This document shows, piece after piece, positions 1 to 11,555 of a DNA stretch of 64,000 bases. The position numbers and the translations under genes are program-made. The stretch is from Taxawa tesnikishii (nom. ined.) (lineage: Eukaryota; Ascomycota; Dothideomycetes; Dothideales): contig JAPDRO010000006.1 of the NCBI GenBank assembly GCA_030247885.1, positions 1,116,001 through 1,180,000 of the forward strand, in the 5' to 3' direction. Positions within the stretch are counted from its first letter, which is position 1, and the number at the start of each line of letters is the position of its first letter. The notes beneath the pieces were generated by a model. The model did no database searches, was not told where the DNA came from, and worked only from the letters and a program-made list of their open reading frames with translations.

Positions 1-126
1 CATTTTGTTGTCCTCGTCCGTATCCAACCCCACTATTGCAACCCGACACCCACATAGACACTCTCCTAGTCACTCACAGCCCCCTCAACATCACAGAAAC
101 CAGAAGAGTCGGAAGCAAAAGACACA

Positions 127-902
127 ATGGCGGACAAGGAATTCACTTACTCGGACGTCTCGGAGCACACCTCCAAGAAGGATCTCTACCTCATCGTCCA
201 CGACAAGGTCTACGACTGCTCCAGCTTCGTCGACGAGCACCCGTACGTACCCCCTAGTTCCTTTCCTTCCTTACCGCGACCTTCGACGCCGCCCTCACCA
301 TCTGCGCGCCTGCACCCTCTGTCCTGTGTTGGCAAATATCTCACTCTCTGACGCTGCTTACGTGTCGTTTCTCACGTCTTGGCCTGGTCGCAAAGCAGGC
401 GAATTTCGGATGCTTGTTCATGACTGTGGCAGAAAAGACGGCTAACACGCGATTTTGAATAGCGGTGGTGAGGAGGTCCTCCTCGATGTAGCCGGCCAGG
501 ACAGCACAGAGGCCTTCGAGGATGTCGGCCACAGTGACGAGGCCCGCGAGATCCTCGAGGGTCTGTTGATCGGAAAGCTCAAGCGCGAAGTGAGTTGCCC
601 CCAAATCCCCTTTCGCTTCCTTCTCCTTCCACCCCATTGTCCCCGTCCTTGTCCGATCACCCCTCCATTCATCCCCCACCTCTTCGTATATCACACGCGC
701 CAGTTGAGGCAAACAAAGACTGACCACACAACCAACAGGCCGGCGACCCGGCACCCAAGTCCTCCGCACAGCCGACCTCGACATCGACAAAGGCCCCGAT
801 GCCGCCGGCCTGGGCGTCGGCGTTTACGCCCTCATCCTCGTCGGTGGCGCCCTCGCCTTCTTCGCCTACCAGTACCTGCAGGCCAACAGCGAGTCCAAGT
901 AA
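127..902 (+). CDS. Microsomal cytochrome b5
   Basis: Small haem protein that passes electrons to ER desaturases and other ER oxidases, held by a C-terminal membrane anchor. Exons are 127-242, 463-589 and 739-902. Exon 1 ([14 protein letters not shown]...) runs into the haem-ligand motif HPGGE, rebuilt exactly across the first intron, followed by the second-half b5 core ([19 protein letters not shown]). The C-terminus is a single hydrophobic helix ([20 protein letters not shown]). About 135 residues, normal for the family. Exon lengths sum to 407, one short of a multiple of 3: the linker (GDPAPKSS...) and the anchor lie in different frames, and adding one C to the CCCC run at 794-797 joins them. 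I treat this as an assembly error. The anchor frame and linker frame each look typical of fungal b5, so the identity is secure. Confidence 0.93.
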
Positions 903-1664
903 ACGCCGACATCCTTACACTATCCGTGTATACGTCACACGAACGCATCAGCATCGGGTTGGACGTGAGACGTTCGGCGGACGACGAGACTTGATTCACA
1001 GAGACAAGATAGAAGAGAACTGAGCGGCTCCGCATCGGTGATGGCACAACGACGACAGTGAAATCTTTTGTGAGGGGAGGGGGAGGGGGAGGGGTTGTGT
1101 GGCAGGCGAGCTTTCATGGCGTGTCGAGCTCGGTGTGTGGGGGTTTCCCGGATCGAGTTGGAGTATTTGCGTTTTGACGTGTCTCTTGGGAATATCCCCC
1201 TCCCCTTTTTTTTTCTTCTTCTTCGCAATGTTCGTGGCTAGAAGGCGTGCTCACCAAGCGATCGGTATGTCCATGTTGTTCGTAGCAGAGGCCTTGTGTG
1301 CCGGAGAGAGCGTCCTTGTAGAAACGGAGACCCCGAACATACATTTGCACAAACCTTTCATGCCCACAAATCGCACGATGGCTTTGCTTGTTCTATGATA
1401 CTTCTCTTGGCCAGCTTCGATTCTTGAGGGCACTCATAGAGGAGCCTAAAGAGGTGCGGTCAAGGTTGCGAACCACGATTTCCTCGCTAGCCATAGAGAC
1501 GTGGGATGGGCAAACTTCATCTTTGTTATTTCAAAACTCTACATACGCAGTGGATATGTTGCGTAAGCAGTACCATAAATAATCCGCATCCGCTTTCGAA
1601 TATACCATTCCCGAGCACCAAAGTTTCGAATGAAAGCTGTCAGCTGTCAAACGAAGACAAGGAC
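903..1664. other. Intergenic (convergent 3' regions)
   Basis: Lies between the 3' ends of cytochrome b5 and HSE1. Contains purine- and pyrimidine-rich runs near 1075-1095 and 1197-1222; no further gene supported. Confidence 0.6.
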
Positions 1665-3778
1665 TCACCGGTAGTAGTCCGCGACATCGTCATGTCCCTG
1701 CTGCTGCTGCTGCAGACCTGGATTATACGCCTGGTACCCGCCTGGTGGCCCGTTGTTCAATACGGGGTATGGGTTCTGGGGGTTCGGACTGCCTGGTGCG
1801 CCTTGGTTCGGCACGGAAGGAGGTGCGTGGACTGGCTGCGGAGGCTGCGAGGGTTGGTGTGCAGCGTAACCGTCTTGAGGTCCTTGGGGAGAGTAGACTG
1901 AAGAAGGGGAGTCGAACGAGGGTTGTTGGTTGCGGATGGGGAGGTTTTGCTGCTGCTGCTGTTGCTGGGGCGGATGTGGTGAGAAAGGCTGCTGAGGAGG
2001 GGCCCAGCGGCGTGTGGATCTGACTGGTATAGCTGTTGCTGTTGCGGTGGTTGTTGTGGTGGCTGTGAAGGCGGATATGAGTGCCTGTTGTCGATTGGCG
2101 ACTCGTACCCGGCGGTCGCGAGCTCCTGTGGGTTACCGTGATTCAGCGTGTGGATGCTCTGAGGCCGGTTGTTGTTGAATGGGGCAGAGTGCAGTTGTGG
2201 GCTGAAGGAGGCTCCGTCGGTACCAGGTTTGGGCGTGTGGTGCCGGTTTTCAGATGACGCGGATGGTGCACCGCCGGGCAGGAAGTGGAATGGTGCGGGT
2301 GCCCCGGGTGTGGGTCCGTTCATGGCTGGCGGGTAGCCGTAAGTGCTGTGTGGAGGCTCAGATGGCGCAGGCGTGTAGTAGCGCTGATGATCTTGCGCTG
2401 GGCCGGGAGGTGGGTATGATGTTTGTTGGCCTTGTTGTGGCGGATAGCCTTGCGGCTGAGGCGGGTTGTAGGCATTATAGTAGGGTTGGGGTGGTCGCGC
2501 GCCATACCCAGTAGGCGCTTGCGACATAGAGGATTCGAGGAGAGCTTCGTAGTCGCGGCGTGCTTTGATGAACTTTTCGTTGAGTTGAGTGAAGTCGTCT
2601 GTTTATGGATCAGCCCCGCTTCTACTTCTACACCGATGTTTGCTCGCTCACCCTTCTTTTGAGAATACTTGCCAATCAACTCAATCAACTTCGGTCGAAT
2701 GGCAAGCGTCTGATGGTATAGCTCTGTGATTTCCTCCTCGCTGGCTTGATCTCTAGCCCCGCCCACGCCTCCTTCTCCCCTTACACTCAGCAGCGCCAGC
2801 AGCTTCTCTACGTTTCTGATTTGAGCAAACACTTCACCCTCCATGGCAGCATCACGCTCCAGCTCTTCTCTCGTTGGGTCTTGTAGCTTCTCCACATAGT
2901 TGAGCGGGAAAATACCCGTCTGGCCCCTTAACGATCCTTTCCACCAGTCCTTGTAGACAGACTCCAGCACAGCAATGATGTCGCCCTTCCTGAAAGCCAA
3001 CTCACCGGGCTCCGATGGAGTGAAATCATAGAGTGCCTTCACTCTGCTAACGGTTGCTGCTGTAGTGCCCGCCTGCGCCCCGGGTTGCGTGTCCGGCTGT
3101 GAGTCGGAAACAGATGGATCTTGCGTCTTACTCACACTAGGGCTTGCACCCTTGTCCCTGATGCTCAGCGCAAGCGCCATCTGAAGCTCTTCTTCTTCCT
3201 TTCTCCTGTCATCGTCCCCAATCTCCCTCTTCATCGGCTTGCTCGGAGGCTGGAGGCTCGGGTTCCCTCTCCGCAACTTGTCGTACGCTTGCTCCATGAT
3301 GCCCAGGTCTGCATCTCCTCTGAACATTTCCGTCCATTCGTGCATGCGCTCAAGAATCTTGCTCTTGACTTGCTGGTGAGTGTTCCTGTCGTTGGCTAAG
3401 CGCAGGAGCGCGTCTGTAAACGAGCGGCTGGCAAGCTCGCGATGCAGCGGCGGACCGCAGTTCTGTGAAAGAGCATTTGCAAGTTCGAGTGTGTAGAGTT
3501 GCACGTTCGCATTGCGGTGCGACAGCCGCTTGATGAGCGCGGCTACGGCGGACGAAGGGCCTTGGGGAGACGCAGATACGCGGTCGCAGACATCGAGGAT
3601 AAGTGCCCAGTTCTCAGATGTGAGGTTCTCGTCAGTCGCCTTGACTGTACAGCACTGTGAGCATTGAGAAGGAGAGCGGGGTTGCCTATGTCTACAACGG
3701 ACGGGCAGGTAAATAGATATAGGCATGAGGGGACTTACCGACGACTTCGTCGAAGGTATTTGCTTGAGCGCGGAACAT
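1665..3778 (-). CDS. hse1: ESCRT-0 subunit HSE1 (STAM homologue; VHS-UIM-SH3)
   Basis: Partner of Vps27 in ESCRT-0, which sorts ubiquitinated cargo at endosomes. Exons are 3739-3778, 2652-3644 and 1665-2598. The start MFRAQANTFDEVV and the following KATDENLTSENW are typical of HSE1. In order: VHS domain (about residues 14-140), ubiquitin-interacting motif (EEEELQMALALSIRD, near 165-180), SH3 domain (VKALYDFTPSEPGELAFRKGD, near 215-270), a GAT-like helical region, then a long Gln/Pro/Tyr-rich tail ending DDVADYYR. Expected length about 655 residues. The tail changes frame at a GGGG run (1999-2002 on the + strand); one extra base there restores a single frame to the TGA at 1665-1667, and the exon sum (1967) is one short of a multiple of 3. 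Likely assembly error. Confidence 0.94.
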
Positions 3779-4188
3779 GCCACTGGTAAACCTCCCTGTG
3801 TTGTTATGCTTTGGTTGTTGTCGTTCTCTACACGAAACAGTTTGCGCGTGAGTGTTTGGACGTAGGATGTGTTATATGGTCGCCTTGGGGCGCATGTGAT
3901 GGAACCCAAGTTGAAGCTCTGGGCGGGCGCATCAAGCGATGACGCATCTGCTGAGCCTCACTGCCTGCTTGCGGTGCTTGTCCGTACGAGCACCATAAAT
4001 CCATTGGTCTCCTCGCGCTATAACGTATGCCATTCATACTATCGCACTTTGCCGGAATATCGTATGAAGCAGACAGTGCATCAGATGGATAGGAAGACAA
4101 ACGTCGAGCAAGCGGAGTATGATGACATACAAATAAATATTACTACATGTTCGGTGTTTGTACAGAAGAATCGAATACCGTCACTTCT
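3779..4188. other. Intergenic, HSE1 promoter / mitochondrial AspRS 3' side
   Basis: About 410 bases upstream of HSE1 and downstream of the AspRS stop. No convincing coding potential or repeat seen. Confidence 0.5.
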
Positions 4189-6415
4189 TCACTCCCTCAG
4201 CCTCAGATGATATGTTGTCAACTGCTCTCCGGTCATCTTGCCCGGACTTTTCACCAGGCCATCCTCACCTTTTCCACTCTTTGGGAATGCAATCACATCC
4301 CTGACACTCTCTTTCCCTAGCATAACCGCTATCAACCTATCAAATCCCAATGCAATACCTGCATGCGGCGGACACCCGGCCCTGAGAACCTCAATCAAAT
4401 GCGCAAAATCCCCAAGCCTCTCTTCACTCATCTTGAGCACGTCGCGCAGAATCAGCTCTTGCATTGCCGCGCTGTGGATCCGTCGACTGCCGCCGCCCAG
4501 TTCTACACCGTTGACGACCAAATCGTAGTGTTCTGCTTTTACGCTCAGCGGATCCGACAGCAACAAATCAACATCTTCAGCACTCTTCGGCGCCGTGAAC
4601 GGGTGGTGCGTGCTGCTCAATCCCGCGGCGCCGCCCTGGCCTGGATCGGCATCCGTCGTCGGTGAAAAGAGTGGGAAATCAGTGATCCAGAGAAACTCGA
4701 AGCCTTGGGGTTGCGCCATGAAGCCCCGTGAGACAGCCGCGCGATGCAGCGCCAGACGCAGCTGTCCGATGGGCGTGGAGCCCCCAGCAAAGGGTGCGTT
4801 CTTGCGTGCTTGGATGACCACGAGGTCTCCGTCCGAGAGGTCAAGGAGCTCCTCGACCCGCTCAGCGGCTTCGAAGCCGAAGACCTGGAGGCCAGACAGA
4901 GGACGCCGCGTGTCGTAGATGAAGATGCCGGGCTGCCCCTCCGGGTTGTTGATGAACGGTTTAGCGTCGGGTGAGTCCATGAATTCGGTGACAAATTTGC
5001 GGGTTCGTTGCGGTTCGTCTGAGACGGGAATTTTTAGAATTTCGACAAACGGATCGGTGAGGGGACCAATTTTGCTGATGAGGTCGGCAGGTAGCAAATA
5101 ATCTATTCTGGAAATCTGTGGTCACGGTCAGTGTTGGTCAATTGGGGAAATTGGCTTGAATGACCTTCGACCCAAGTCGTATATCAGGCTTGTCTATACC
5201 GTAGGTAGCCATCGCCTCTTCGTAGGACATTCTTGGGAAGATTTCAGGTAGGTTCTTGATATCCAGGAGTCTTGTCCACAACCTCTTGACGAGCGCTTCA
5301 ATAACGGCCATCACGTCCTTGCCACTACTGAAAGCCATTTCCAGATCGATCTGCGATACCGAATCAGACAAGGGCGATTCTCTCTGTAGATCAGGATGAT
5401 ATGCATACTTGTGTGAATTCGGGCTGCCGGTCCGCCCGCAAGTCTTCATCTCGGAAACACTTCGCAAACTGAACGTACTTCGAGATGCCGCTGGCCATCA
5501 GAATCTGCTTATATTGCTGAGGGCTCTGAGGCAAAGCGTAAGCCATGCCTGGAGTCCTTGTAGGCACAAGAAACTCTCGCGCTCCCTCCGGCGTTGATTT
5601 GAAAAGCAAAGGCGTTTCCACTTCAGTAAATCCTTGCCCCTGGCATAATTCGGATCTCACAACGTTGTATGCTCGGCTGCGGAAAGTGAGTGCATCGCGG
5701 AGAGCCTTGTCGGTACGGATCTGCAGGTGTCGCTGTTCCGGCGGGAACGTGGTGTCCTCAGCCACAAAGATGTCCCTCGGGAACTCATTAAGGGGTTGGA
5801 TCTTGCTCAGCTCGATTTCCACATCCGTAACCTGATAGATCTCGCCCTCCCTCGTCGAGGAAGGCTTGGCTTTGCGGCTTCTTACCGTACCGTGGACAAC
5901 CACGGGAGTGAGTGTGTTGAGACCCCTGAGCACTTTGCAGGGATCGCTGGCGTCTGTATCATCCTTCAGGTGAGCAACGACCTGAACTGAATGGGATAAG
6001 TCCGCGTTGAGCAGCTCGGCGAATGTGAGAGTTTTCGACGCATCCCGTTGAGTTCTCAAGTAGCCGTGAAGCACTGCTCGTTTGTGTACGCGTGCATCTT
6101 TCCGAGATACAAGGTCTCTTATATCGAATGTCGCAGAAGCAAAACTGACTTCATCTATCAGCGAATGAATAGTTTATCTGTCGAGGGAACATGCATACGG
6201 GACTGCTTGAACTTATCGAGGATGTTGTCCTTGCTGCTCTCCTCAACGGCGACAGTTCCGCTGCTTGTAAACCCTCTTTGCGTGGTTGATCTTTGACATG
6301 CGGAGATCCCAACAGGGACTACGGTGAGAGTTGGCCGCACATGGCTTCTCGAAAGTCGGGATGATGCCCGTCTCGATGCGATTGCAGCGGCGCAAGACAG
6401 GCCGCTATAGAGCAT
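4189..6415 (-). CDS. msd1: Mitochondrial aspartyl-tRNA synthetase
   Basis: Class II aminoacyl-tRNA synthetase charging mitochondrial tRNA-Asp. Exons are 6199-6415, 5409-6115, 5165-5350 and 4189-5115 (678 residues, all phases agree, no frame breaks). The N-terminus is rich in Arg/Ser without acidic residues ([16 protein letters not shown]), a plausible mitochondrial targeting peptide, so I chose the ATG at 6413-6415. Next come the OB-fold anticodon-binding domain, class II motif 2 ([18 protein letters not shown]), the aspartyl motif [13 protein letters not shown], and the C-terminal motif 3 region ([14 protein letters not shown]). The bacterial-type insertion between motifs 2 and 3 is present, as expected for the organellar/bacterial AspRS lineage rather than the cytosolic one. 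Confidence 0.94.
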
Positions 6416-7543
6416 CAAGTCACCGCACCAATTGAAACTGGGGTTGAAGATTACAGAACAAACTGTTTGGTATAGGATGCTTCGACAACAACGGCAAGAG
6501 GTAGAATAGACGGCCAAGCTTTTGACCCTGCATCCGGCGTCAAGCGTTCTGACACTGAGATTCGTGAGCGCTGATACAATTTTCTCGCAGCGGCGTTCGT
6601 CTTCGAGAAATCATGACCTTCCAAGTTCAAAACATGTATGTTATGCTTCTGCAGCAGAACTTCTTTGCCAACCCTCCTCGCTGACTATACTCCGCAGATG
6701 ATGAAAGCCTGGCGTGTAGTAGTTGAGCTACCCCTTGTTCTCGCTCTCGAACTCTCCCCTCCTGGGGGCTCAAGTGGTTCGTTTATGAGGCAAGGGTAGC
6801 ATGTTATCTGCGTTCGGCACACCCACCTTGTTACCTCACGGACGCGAAGAAGGCAACTCTGAACCTTTACTTGGAAGGACTCTCCTACCACGCGTTGGAA
6901 CTGTGCTCGTCGGCCGAGTGCGTATACTGATTCCATCACGTGTATATAGAAAGTACATAGCACGAAAGTCGAGCGTTGCGTCTTCCCGTTTCTCGTTTCA
7001 TTGCCTGCATCGGCTTCCAGTCTGTCTCGATCAACGCTGGTCACCTCATGGAGATGTTTGAGATACCTGCCGATGTCGATATCTCCAGCGACCTAGCGAA
7101 CATGAAGCCAAGCATTATCAACAGGTCAAGCTGCATCTTCCAGTTGCAGCTCGACCGTAACAATAGTGCAACACAACGACTTGGGCGATGTTAGCATTGC
7201 CTTATATGACTGAACATATGACGATATTCATGAACCAGAGGGTAGGGCGGTAGGCCTGTCTGCGTGTATGGCGAAGTAGACGGACCATACAGAGCTCGCC
7301 GGCTCTGCGTCATGGCTAAATAAACTGCCCGGCAGCCAAGCCGAGCACAACGTTCCAAGATGCATCGACTATCCGTGCCATGAACCAGTTCGTACCGCGC
7401 CTGTATCTGCAGCAAACAATCCCTCTCTCGTAGTGCGCGAATATTCTTGGCTATGCGCATCATATAAACCAACTTCTTCCTATTACAACCGCAGCTCCCT
7501 ACGAAGTCGACGCGCTATACCCTTGGCTAGCGGAACCGCGCCC
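6416..7543. other. Intergenic between divergent AspRS and AP180 genes
   Basis: About 1.1 kb shared upstream region. Short open frames exist but none resembles a known family or starts and splices convincingly. A TATA-like stretch (ATATAAAC) lies near 7463, about 80 bases before the AP180 ATG; its role is inferred only. Confidence 0.5.
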
Positions 7544-9646
7544 ATGTCGAGCTCCTTCGAGAAGTCCGTCAAAGGCGGCACGAAGATCAAGGTACATTGC
7601 GCCCTGCAGCCCTCCGTATACGTCCACTACAATTTCGACAAGCGCTGAACTGTCCTGGTAACTAGCTAGCGGCCCCGAAATCCAAGTATGTCGAGCACAT
7701 CCTCCTCGCGACTCACTCCGGTGAAGCTGGAGTCGCCGAAGTCTTTCGAACGCTACAGAACCGCCTAAGAGACTCGACCTGGACCATTGTATTCAAGTCG
7801 CTTATTATAGTACACTTGATGATCAAAGAGGGACAAGAGGATGTTACACTCAGATATCTCTCCGCGCAACCGAAGAATCGACTGGCAATTGATACGTTCA
7901 CAGATGGTACGTTGAACCCGAAGCATTGGAACAATCTGTGATGCAGGAGGAGGGATGCGGCTTTAGGGATGGGCGCCAAACTATGCTGACAATAAATTAT
8001 GTGGGCAGTCCAAACGCAAGGCCAGAACATCAGGCACTATTCGAACTATCTGTTGCAACGGGCAGAGTCATTCCGTGACACCAAAGTGGACCACGTTCGC
8101 GTCGGAGAAAAGCGCATGAGGACACTCACTATCGACAAAGGTCTCCTTAGAGAAACGAGTTCCCTACAAGATCAGATCAAAGCTCTCGTGAAATGCGATG
8201 TAGGTCTGGGATCATCGCTCGGGTTCCCAGTTGTCTGACTCTTGGCCAGCTTCTTTCTAATGAACCAGAGAACGAGATATCGCTAATGGCGTTTCGTCTT
8301 CTGACCCGAGATTTGCTCGACTTGTTCGGAGCAATGAATGAGGCAGTCATTAACATACTTAGTCAGTATACGATTCCCTTTAGTGATATTCAATCTCGCT
8401 GACAGCAGTCGCAGAGCACTATTTTGAGTTGTCTCGTCCTGATGCCGAGCGCGCAATCACTATCTATAAAGTGTTTGTCAAACAAACTGACCAGGTAGTG
8501 CAATACCTCAGCGTTGCGCGACATTACGAACATGCGACGAGGCTTGAGATACCGAAAATCAAACATGCGCCCACGAGCTTAGCCGCTTCGCTGCAAGAAT
8601 ACATTGATGATAACGACTTCGACACGAATCGTCGACAATATCTTGCCGAGCAGCAAGCGAAAAAGGGCGGCAAGTTCGCCAGTGATACTTCAGCCAAGAC
8701 GTTCCCGTCGGCTGTGGCTGTGAAGGCGCCTTCTTCGTTGCCTTCATCTAAGCCAACAGAAACCAAGGCGGCCCCAGCACCAGCCAAAGGCCCAACTCCG
8801 GACCTCATCGACTTCTTCGACTCCATTGAGCAAAACCAAACACCGATGGCACAAAACGCTGTGCAGCAGTATCAACAAACCGGCATGCCAACAGTTGGTT
8901 TGCCGCAAGCATATCCGCAGCAAACTACCAGTGGCGGCGCGACCAATCCGTTCGCTCAGCAATCCCAGTTTACTCAGACTCAGCCGCAGCCGCAGCAGCT
9001 TCAACCTAGCTTTACCGGTGCTGGCTTCGGTGGTTACGGACCTCAGCCACAGCAGCAACAGCAAGCTTACATCACGGTCAATGATGGCTTCCCACAGGCC
9101 GTGCAGCAGCCTTCGAACATGCCGATCCAGCAGCACTTTGGCGGCGCGCAACAGTTACAGCCGCAGTCAACGTTGCAGCCTCAGTCTACCAATCCGTTCC
9201 GACAATCTATGACGATGACGGGTGCAGGTGGCTCACAAGCTGCTCCTGCTCAGCAAATCCAGCATCAGTCCACCAACCCCTTTGCCAGACAAGCCCCGCA
9301 GAGTCCGATTGCGAATGGGGCTGCCAATGGAACATCTCCTCAACAACAGCAAGCCGCGTTTCAACCTCTCCAACCACAACCGACCGGTAGCACTAATCCG
9401 TTCGCAAAACCTGCGCAGCCTGTTGCGCAGCAGACGGACTCGCTCTCACCTTCCGCCCCACTTCAACCAAACCCTACAGGAAGCACAAATCCCTTCAGAC
9501 AATCTGCTTTTGTGAACCAACAGACGGGGCAGGGGTGGCAGACGGCACCGCAGGCCACGATGGGTGGGCTGGAGCAGTTGCCGACAGTACAGGTGTTTCC
9601 AAGGCCAGGTCAGCTGCAACAGCAGCAGCAGACGGGTTGGCCTTAA
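7544..9646 (+). CDS. AP180/CALM-type clathrin adaptor (ANTH domain, NPF repeats)
   Basis: Homologue of yeast Yap1801/1802, an endocytic adaptor that binds PtdIns(4,5)P2, clathrin and EH-domain proteins. Exons are 7544-7591, 7666-7906, 8009-8199, 8250-8361 and 8406-9646; lengths add to 1833 (610 residues) with consistent phases. The ANTH domain covers about residues 1-280 (SFEKSVKGGTKIK, KYVEHILLATH, TIVFKSLIIVHLMI, EHYFELS). Then a Pro/Ala linker with DLIDFFDS, a possible clathrin-box-like motif, and a Gln-rich tail containing five Asn-Pro-Phe motifs (TNPFAQ, TNPFRQ, TNPFAR, TNPFAK, TNPFRQ), the classic EH-domain ligand. No frame breaks. A reading frame on the opposite strand of the Gln-rich tail is a shadow. 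Confidence 0.93.
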
Positions 9647-10141
9647 GGAAGTGTCTATGCATGTTTTGTCGTGGTTTAGCGTGGCGTTCTTTCTGGATAT
9701 TGCATTGAGGAGGGGAAGCAGCTGGAAGAAAGTTGCTCCGGTTTTCGCGATCAATGCAAGGGCTCTGGAGATGGCCAGTTCCGAGGTCGACGTCGCTTGG
9801 GTTGTTGGCAGGCTTTGGAGACGGAATGAAGAACTGCACTTCAAACCTACTGTCTTCGATCTGAACTAGGACCGTTGTCTCGTATTCTTACTCGTTTTGC
9901 TCTCATGTCTCGGGAAGTGTCTTAAATCTGTATTAAAGTGAAAGACCTATTCGTCCGACAGTTTGATGTCACTTCACTACGTTCTCTCAATCTGGCATGA
10001 TCTGCTCCCTTGAGTTTTGCATGTGAAAGCTCTAGCATCCCACTTTCCACCGCGGGGCACAACAACCAAAATCGCAACACCTCCACCATCCATCTCCGCA
10101 ACGCAGTCAAACACGCCTCCTACAGACACACACGAGACAAC
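9647..10141. other. Intergenic, AP180 to NudC
   Basis: 3' region of the AP180 gene and promoter of the NudC-like gene. No gene, repeat or RNA seen. Confidence 0.5.
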
Positions 10142-10821
10142 ATGTCTTCCTCACCGACGCCATCAGAGCGTGAGGCTGCGGACAAGGCGGCGAAGGACCG
10201 TGAGAATGACGAGCAGAGCAAGCTTCCCTACAAATGGACGCAGACAATCCAGGACCTCGACATCACCGTCGCAATTCCAGGAAACATGAAAGCGAGGGAT
10301 TTGGATGTTAAGATTGCGCGAACGAGTCTGAGAGTGGCGGTTAAAGGACAGGATGCTGTTATCGACGTACGTCTTGGCCTAACATCCATTCTACCAGAGG
10401 TGCTATTGCTAAACTGCGGTCATCTCGAGCTTCTGAGAGTATATCGAGGGTTAACGCGCATCATGGTGATACAGGGCATACTCCCGCACCCTATTGTCAC
10501 AGACGAATCGACTTGGACGCTCGAAACAACGCCCTCAGGTAAAGACATCAGCATCCATCTGGATAAGGTAAACAAGATGGAATGGTGGGCACACGTGGTG
10601 ACCACAGCCCCGAAAATCGATACGAGCAAGATCACCCCGAGAACAGCAAGCTCAGCGATCTGGATGGCGAGACGAGGAGTATGGTCGAGAAGATGATGTA
10701 CGATCAGCGTCAGAAGGAGATGGGAAAGCCGACTAGCGACGAACAGAAGAAGCAGGACTTGTTGCAGAAGTTCATGAAGGACCATCCGGAAATGGATTTC
10801 TCGAATGCGAAGATCAGCTAG
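10142..10821 (+). CDS. nudC: NudC-like nuclear movement protein (CS domain)
   Basis: CS-domain (p23-fold) protein of the NudC family, an Hsp90-linked co-chaperone needed for dynein-dependent nuclear migration in filamentous fungi. Exons are 10142-10366 and 10475-10821. The CS domain starts at [17 protein letters not shown] and ends with the hallmark EWWAHVV; after it comes the NudC C-terminal region with [31 protein letters not shown] and the usual terminal NAKIS. About 190 residues, normal for the family. The two halves lie in different frames; one extra C in the CCCC run at 10635-10638 joins them (exon sum 572, one short of a multiple of 3). Probable assembly error. Confidence 0.93.
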
Positions 10822-11555
10822 GTGGGGGATAGAGTACGGAGGAGGTCAGTTGAGCTGAGGAAGTTGGGACAATATCGAGCAGAAGATGCATCGAAAAACA
10901 AGCGGTTCAAGAAAGAGCATGGGGATTATCGGGCATAGCTTCGGCGTACAAAGACATGATCCTTGATGATTGCAGACATCCAAGACCACGTTCCCCGGTC
11001 GATCATGCGAAGATTGGGTTTGGAGAATACCATGCGACCAGAACAGGGTGAACGAAAACGACGGCATCTGTCATCAACGGCCACAGGCACTCGAGAACAT
11101 TGGCGTTCAGTTACCACTCGGTTTCTGTGACAGGAGCTTCCCCGGCCGCACCCAATTCCGGAATAGCCGAGGCTTCCAAGAACGCAGAAGAAGTTCCAAG
11201 GTCAGGCGTGCAGTGTCATATAGAGCAAGGCTTGGAGGAGCGACCAATCAACGCGCTGCCCCGCAAGCAGCTCTGAGAATGTGGGGGCCAAATACATGCA
11301 TCCATCCAGCCATGTCCTCAAGAACCAATGAAATAATTCTACAGAACACGCCCGCATAACACAGCCTTGTTCCGTCTCATATCAGGGCTCGCGCTACCAA
11401 TCTTGTGTGTTGGTACCTGCAGATATGGACATGCTCTAAGTGAAATCTCCCTTTCAATCCCAAATTTCCGCCCTGTCCCGTATACGTCTTCTCGCGATTT
11501 CTCTTGCGCTCTTCGCGACAACGTTGGTGTAGTTGTCTGCCATTCCACGGGTTAT
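10822..11555. other. Intergenic, 3' of NudC
   Basis: About 730 bases before the signal peptide of the next gene. Open frames here lack recognisable domains; probably UTR and promoter. Confidence 0.5.

Noticed and set aside
8524-9844. Open frames opposite the AP180 Gln-rich tail
   Set aside because: Low-complexity CAG/CTG-rich sequence opens Leu-rich frames on the other strand; no splice signals or family support.
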